DNA of 64,000 nucleotides, taken from Gammaproteobacteria bacterium (GTDB lineage: Bacteria > Pseudomonadota > Gammaproteobacteria > HK1). Location of the stretch: positions 17,756 to 81,755 of the forward strand of contig JAJEAD010000089.1 of NCBI GenBank assembly GCA_022824305.1, read 5' to 3'. Each line of letters begins with the position of its first letter. Positions within the stretch are counted from its first letter, which is position 1. Below the pieces are notes generated by a model, which was not told the DNA's origin, searched no databases, and saw only the letters and a program-made list of their open reading frames with translations. Both the position numbers and the translations under genes were made by a program. Positions 59,755 to 64,000 of the stretch are shown in pieces.

Positions 59755-61677
59755 ATGGCCAAGAATCTCATTCTCTGGGTGGTGATCGCCCTGGTGCTGA
59801 TGTCCGTGTTCAACAACTTCGGACCGCGCCGCGCGTCTCCGCAGCAGGTGGAGTTTTCCCGGTTCTTCGAAGACGCCAAGCACAGCCGGGTACAGAAGGT
59901 GGTGGTCGAAGGCCGCAACATAGAGGGCATCTATCAGACCGGCGAGCGTTTCCAGACCTACATTCCGGAGATGGACAATACCGCGCTCATCTCCGATCTG
60001 CTCGAGTACGGCGTCGTGATCGATGCCCGTCCTCCCGAACAGCAGTCGGTGCTCATGCAGATCTTCATCTCCTGGTTCCCGATGCTCCTGCTCATCGGCG
60101 TGTGGATTTTCTTCATGCGCCAGATGCAGGGCGGCGGCGGTGGTCGGGGAGCGCTTTCCTTCGGCAAGAGCCGGGCGCGCCTGCTCGGAGAGGACCAGGT
60201 CAAGGTGACCTTCGCCGACGTCGCGGGAGTGGACGAGGCGAAGGAGGAAGTCTCCGAGCTCGTGGACTTTCTGCGGGATCCGACCAAGTTCCAGAAACTG
60301 GGCGGCAAGATTCCCCGGGGGGTGCTGATGGTGGGGTCCCCGGGCACGGGCAAGACGCTGCTCGCGCGCGCCATCGCGGGAGAGGCCAAGGTGCCTTTCT
60401 TCACCATCTCGGGATCCGATTTTGTCGAGATGTTCGTGGGCGTGGGCGCTTCGCGCGTCCGGGACATGTTCGAGCAGGCCAAGAAGCATGCGCCGTGCAT
60501 CATTTTCATCGATGAGATCGATGCGGTAGGCCGACATCGAGGGGCGGGCCTCGGGGGCGGACACGACGAGCGGGAGCAGACTCTGAACCAGCTCCTGGTG
60601 GAGATGGACGGGTTCGACGGCAACGAGGGCGTCATCGTCATCGCCGCCACCAACCGACCGGACGTGCTCGACCCCGCTCTGCTGCGTCCCGGGCGTTTCG
60701 ATCGCCAGGTGGTCGTTCCCCTGCCGGACATTCGGGGACGCGAGCAGATTCTCAAGGTGCACATGCGCAAGGTTCCTCTGGACAAGGCGGTGGAGCCGAA
60801 CGTGATCGCGCGCGGAACGCCGGGATTCTCGGGCGCGGACCTGGCCAACCTCGTCAACGAAGCAGCGCTGTTCGCGGCCCGGGGCAATCGCCGAACGGTC
60901 GAGATGGAGCACTTCGAGAAGGCCAAGGACAAGATAATGATGGGCGCCGAGCGCAAGTCCATGGTCATGAGCGACGACGAGAAGAAGCTCACCGCCTACC
61001 ACGAGGCCGGCCATGCCATCGTGGGCCTGCTCGTTCCTTCCCACGATCCGGTTCACAAGGTGACGATCATCCCGAGGGGCCGGGCGCTCGGTCTTACCAT
61101 GTTTCTGCCCGAGGAGGATCGCTACAGCGACAGCAAGGAACGCCTGGAGAGCCGCATTTCGAGCATGTTCGGCGGTCGCATCGCGGAAGAGCTGATCTTC
61201 GGGGCGGAGCATGTGACCACCGGTGCGAGCAGCGACATCAAGTACGCGACCGAGATCGCGAGAAACATGGTGACGCGCTGGGGGTTGTCCGAGAGGCTCG
61301 GCCCGCTCACTTACACCGAGGAGGAAGGGGAAGTCTTCCTCGGCCACAGTGTGACGAAGCACAAGCTCGTGTCCGACGAGACCGCGCACCTCATCGACGA
61401 GGAAGTACGCAACATCATCGATCGCAACTACCAGCGCGCCGAGCACCTGCTGAACGACAACGTGTCCAGGCTGCACGTGATGGCCGGGGCGCTGCTGAAG
61501 TACGAAACTCTGGACTCGGATCAGATCGGCGACATCATGGACGACAAGGAGCCGCGCCCGCCCCAGGACTGGGGGGACGACACGCCGGCGGATGGGGATG
61601 CCGGCATCGTCCAGGAGGAGCCGGAGAGCTCTTCGTCGGGCCCGGGCGGGATCGGCGGTCCGGCCAGCCTGCACTGA
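59755..61677 (+). CDS. ftsH: ATP-dependent membrane zinc protease FtsH
   Basis: FtsH degrades membrane proteins, sigma-32 and LpxC. The 640-residue protein has two transmembrane segments (about 4-20 and 103-121). The AAA+ module has Walker A GSPGTGKT at 194-201 (Ser instead of the usual Pro) and Walker B IIFIDEID, with the second region of homology after it. The zinc site is HEAGH at 416-420. The tail after about 600 is acidic and Gly/Ser-rich. In E. coli folP follows; here glmM follows directly. Confidence 0.97.
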   Translation: MAKNLILWVVIALVLMSVFNNFGPRRASPQQVEFSRFFEDAKHSRVQKVVVEGRNIEGIYQTGERFQTYIPEMDNTALISDLLEYGVVIDARPPEQQSVLMQIFISWFPMLLLIGVWIFFMRQMQGGGGGRGALSFGKSRARLLGEDQVKVTFADVAGVDEAKEEVSELVDFLRDPTKFQKLGGKIPRGVLMVGSPGTGKTLLARAIAGEAKVPFFTISGSDFVEMFVGVGASRVRDMFEQAKKHAPCIIFIDEIDAVGRHRGAGLGGGHDEREQTLNQLLVEMDGFDGNEGVIVIAATNRPDVLDPALLRPGRFDRQVVVPLPDIRGREQILKVHMRKVPLDKAVEPNVIARGTPGFSGADLANLVNEAALFAARGNRRTVEMEHFEKAKDKIMMGAERKSMVMSDDEKKLTAYHEAGHAIVGLLVPSHDPVHKVTIIPRGRALGLTMFLPEEDRYSDSKERLESRISSMFGGRIAEELIFGAEHVTTGASSDIKYATEIARNMVTRWGLSERLGPLTYTEEEGEVFLGHSVTKHKLVSDETAHLIDEEVRNIIDRNYQRAEHLLNDNVSRLHVMAGALLKYETLDSDQIGDIMDDKEPRPPQDWGDDTPADGDAGIVQEEPESSSSGPGGIGGPASLH

Positions 61678-61768
61678 GAGAGCGCTCCTCGAGGCGCGGT
61701 CGCGGTGCCCGTGCGGTGAGAGGAGAGGCTTGCACCGCGCCCTCGACTCGCCCGGCCCTGCTTCTCCC

Positions 61769-63184
61769 ATGAGCGACGGAGCGCGCCTGTTCGGGACCGA
61801 CGGCATCCGCGGGACGGTCGGCCGTCATCCCGTCACCGCCGACTTCATGCTCAAGCTCGGGTGGGCGGCCGGTCGGGCCCTGTGCGCGGACGAACGCGGG
61901 CAGGTGCTCATCGGCAAGGACACGCGCATCTCGGGGTACATGTTCGAGTCGGCCCTCCAGGCGGGCCTGATCGCAGGAGGAGTCGACGTCCGTCTGCTCG
62001 GGCCGATGCCCACCCCGGCGGTCGCCTATCTCACCCGCACCTTTCATGCCCGGGCGGGCATCGTGATCAGCGCCTCTCACAACCCTTATGCCGACAACGG
62101 CGTGAAGTTCTTCGATTCGGACGGGAACAAGCTGCCCGATGCGGTGGAGCTGGAGATCGAATCCAGACTCGGGGCGACCATGGAGACCGTGAGCTCGAAG
62201 AGGCTCGGAAAGGCGGAGAGGGTTCTGGACGCGGCGGGACGCTACATCGAGTTCTGCAAGAGCACCCTTCCCCCCGATCTCGACCTCAAGGGCTTGAGAA
62301 TCGTCGTCGATTGCGCGCACGGCGCCGCGTATCACATCGCTCCGAACGTGCTCGGGGAGCTGGGAGCGGAGGTCGTTGCCATCGGAGTCGAGCCCAACGG
62401 GCTCAACATAAACGATGGCGTGGGCGCGCTCTCTCCCGGTCTCCTGCAGTCGGTGGTGCGGGAGAGAGAGGCCGATCTCGGCATTGCGCTCGATGGTGAC
62501 GGCGATCGGGTGGTGATGGTGGACGGCTCCGGCGAAGTTCTGGACGGCGACGAGATCCTGTTCATGATCGCCCGTGCTCGGCGGGAGCTCGGCGACACGG
62601 ACCGGGCGGTGGTCGGGACGGTGATGAGCAACCGGGGTCTCGAGGAGGCCCTGTCGAGGCTCGGCCTCGCGCTTCACCGCGCGAGGGTCGGGGACCGGCA
62701 TGTGCTGGAGCTGATGAAAAGGCGGGGGTGTCGGCTCGGGGGCGAGGCGTCTGGACACATCATATGCCTGGATCGGGTCACCACCGGCGACGGGATCGTC
62801 GCCGCTCTCCAGGTGCTGCGCGCAATGCGGGCACGAGACGTCCCCCTGCGTGCGCTGCGCGAAGGAATGGAGAAGTACCCGCAGGAAGTGGTCAACGTCG
62901 AGGCCCCGGGGGCGCAGGACCCCCTGGAGGTTCCGGGCATCCGCGATGCGGTCGATGTCACCCGCAGCGAGCTGGGTCCGGGAGGGCGGGTGCTCCTGCG
63001 GCGTTCCGGAACCGAGCCCATGGTGCGCGTGATGGTCGAGGGCCGGGACGGGGTGCGGGTCAGGCGGATGGCAAGGGAGCTGGCCGGCAAGGTCCGCGCC
63101 GGGCTTGCCGGCCAGCCCTCGTCGCGCGGCGCGGCGATGCCCATGCCCGAGCTTCCGACCGACCCCGCGAAGTACGGGAGATGA
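61769..63184 (+). CDS. glmM: phosphoglucosamine mutase
   Basis: GlmM converts glucosamine-6-P to glucosamine-1-P for UDP-GlcNAc. The ATG at 61769 gives 471 residues starting [18 protein letters not shown], with the phosphoserine S103 in [12 protein letters not shown] and the metal loop DGDGDR. That ATG has no ribosome-binding site. An in-frame TTG at 61730 has AGGAG at good spacing and would add 13 residues, so it may be the real start. The last 20 residues are a Pro/Ala extension. The stop overlaps tpiA. Confidence 0.95.
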   Translation: MSDGARLFGTDGIRGTVGRHPVTADFMLKLGWAAGRALCADERGQVLIGKDTRISGYMFESALQAGLIAGGVDVRLLGPMPTPAVAYLTRTFHARAGIVISASHNPYADNGVKFFDSDGNKLPDAVELEIESRLGATMETVSSKRLGKAERVLDAAGRYIEFCKSTLPPDLDLKGLRIVVDCAHGAAYHIAPNVLGELGAEVVAIGVEPNGLNINDGVGALSPGLLQSVVREREADLGIALDGDGDRVVMVDGSGEVLDGDEILFMIARARRELGDTDRAVVGTVMSNRGLEEALSRLGLALHRARVGDRHVLELMKRRGCRLGGEASGHIICLDRVTTGDGIVAALQVLRAMRARDVPLRALREGMEKYPQEVVNVEAPGAQDPLEVPGIRDAVDVTRSELGPGGRVLLRRSGTEPMVRVMVEGRDGVRVRRMARELAGKVRAGLAGQPSSRGAAMPMPELPTDPAKYGR

Positions 63185-63186
63185 TC

Positions 63187-63939
63187 ATGCGACGGAGCCT
63201 GGTTGCGGGAAACTGGAAGATGCACGGACGTTCCTCGAACGCGGCCCGGCTTGCCGCGGGAGTCCGGGACGGGCTGCCGGCCGAATGCGGGGCGGAGGTG
63301 GTCCTGTGTCCTCCTTTCCCGCACCTTCCGGTCGCGGCGGATCGGCTGGAAGGCGGCCGGGTGCGGCTGGGCGCACAGGATGTCTGCGAACGCGAGGACG
63401 GGGCCCACACCGGAGAGGTGTCGGCGGAAATGCTGGTGGACGCGGGATGCGCTTTCGTGATCGTGGGTCATTCGGAGCGCCGGAGTCTCTACGGCGAGAC
63501 CGACGACGTCGTGGCGAGGAAGTACCTGAGAGCCCGTCAGGCCGGGCTGACTCCCATCCTGTGTCTGGGCGAGTCGCTCGGGGAACGCGAGGCGGGCAGC
63601 ACCCGCCGTGTGGTCGAGCGCCAGTTGACGGCGGTGGCCGAGCACTGCGGGGAGGAAGCGTTCCGGAGCGGGGTCGTCGCCTACGAGCCGGTGTGGGCGA
63701 TCGGAACCGGCCGGACCGCCACCCCGGAGCAGGCGCAGGACGTGCATGCCTTCATCCGTTCGCTGCTCAGTGCGCGATGGGGCGAGCTGGCTTCGGGAGT
63801 GCGCATTCTCTACGGGGGAAGCGTCAAGGCGGGCAATGCGGAGCGGCTCTTCTCGATGCCGGACGTGGACGGCGGCCTGATCGGAGGGGCATCGCTAGAC
63901 GCGGATGAATTCATTAGAATCTGCGCGCTCTCGGGCTGA
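63187..63939 (+). CDS. tpiA: triosephosphate isomerase
   Basis: TpiA interconverts dihydroxyacetone phosphate and glyceraldehyde 3-phosphate. ATG 63187 is preferred over ATG 63181 because GGGAG lies six bases before it; 250 residues. Motifs: AGNWKMHG with the catalytic K, VGHSERR with the catalytic H, and AYEPVWAIGTG with the catalytic E. Gene order glmM-tpiA-secG is common in proteobacteria. Confidence 0.97.
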   Translation: MRRSLVAGNWKMHGRSSNAARLAAGVRDGLPAECGAEVVLCPPFPHLPVAADRLEGGRVRLGAQDVCEREDGAHTGEVSAEMLVDAGCAFVIVGHSERRSLYGETDDVVARKYLRARQAGLTPILCLGESLGEREAGSTRRVVERQLTAVAEHCGEEAFRSGVVAYEPVWAIGTGRTATPEQAQDVHAFIRSLLSARWGELASGVRILYGGSVKAGNAERLFSMPDVDGGLIGGASLDADEFIRICALSG

Positions 63940-63948
63940 CTCTTCGAC

Positions 63949-64000
63949 ATGCACCAGATTCTGTTGGTTGTCCAGGTCCTGATCGCGGTGGGCGTGATCG
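63949..64000 (+). CDS. secG: protein translocase subunit SecG (5' end only)
   Basis: The window ends 17 codons into a frame starting ATG 63949: MHQILLVVQVLIAVGVI. This is the first membrane span of SecG, and the position after tpiA fits. The rest is outside the window. Confidence 0.8.
   Translation, partial: MHQILLVVQVLIAVGVI

Overview
The window is about 65% G+C chromosomal DNA from a gammaproteobacterium. Evidence for this is the conserved block order: lpxH-ppiB; tig-clpP-clpX-lon-tRNA-ppiD; mltD next to a YafS-like methyltransferase, rnhA and dnaQ; pcm-nlpD; smpB/ratA/ratB; bamE-recN-nadK; and hrcA-grpE-dnaK-dnaJ-dapB-carA-carB-greA-rlmE-ftsH-glmM-tpiA-secG. Several housekeeping genes start with TTG or GTG behind strong Shine-Dalgarno sequences. 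Recognisable E. coli neighbours are missing from several places (hupB, gloB, surE, rpoS, folP). This points to a lineage well away from Enterobacterales, probably an aerobic environmental or uncultured one. No species is claimed.

Layout. 1-3,260: lpxH, a cyclophilin with a signal peptide, a four-tRNA operon (Pro, Arg, His, Lys) with its own promoter, and an outer-membrane beta-barrel. 3,372-7,232: a leftward cluster of a Rieske oxygenase, a type III glutamine synthetase-like ligase, a glyoxalase I and an L-2-amino-thiazoline-4-carboxylate hydrolase-like protein, possibly an amine catabolic unit. 7,359-15,839: tRNA-Leu, then the proteostasis run tig-clpP-clpX-lon, tRNA-Val, tRNA-Asp and ppiD. 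15,880-22,046: HNH nuclease, fabI, a six-LysM MltD, then the methyltransferase, RNase H and the DNA polymerase III epsilon subunit. 22,348-27,000: a 25-residue membrane micropeptide, a urate-oxidase-N-like membrane protein, a terminator, argD-argF and pcm-nlpD. 27,214-31,083: Mth938-like protein, adk, a lysine/arginine repeat protein resembling histone H1, a HAD hydrolase and rppH. 31,223-37,132: a leucine/isovalerate degradation operon (ivd, MCC beta, MCC alpha, HMG-CoA lyase) without its hydratase. The operon ends in a pair of near-identical palindromes.

38,100-42,186 is the accessory part. It holds a SnoaL-like protein, a PIN toxin-like gene cut at its 3' end, the C-terminal tail of one integrase, a TetR regulator, a second Rieske oxygenase overlapping a small membrane protein, and a decayed catalytic domain of a different integrase abutting the 3' end of ssrA. 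It reads as the remnant of an ssrA-integrated island.

42,187-64,000 returns to core genes: trans-translation (ssrA, smpB), ratA/ratB, bamE, recN, nadK, then a long rightward run. Good sigma-32 type promoters precede grpE and dnaK, and a perfect inverted repeat lies beside a -10 box upstream of hrcA. The run continues through dapB, carAB, greA, rlmE, ftsH, glmM and tpiA into the first codons of secG at the window edge.
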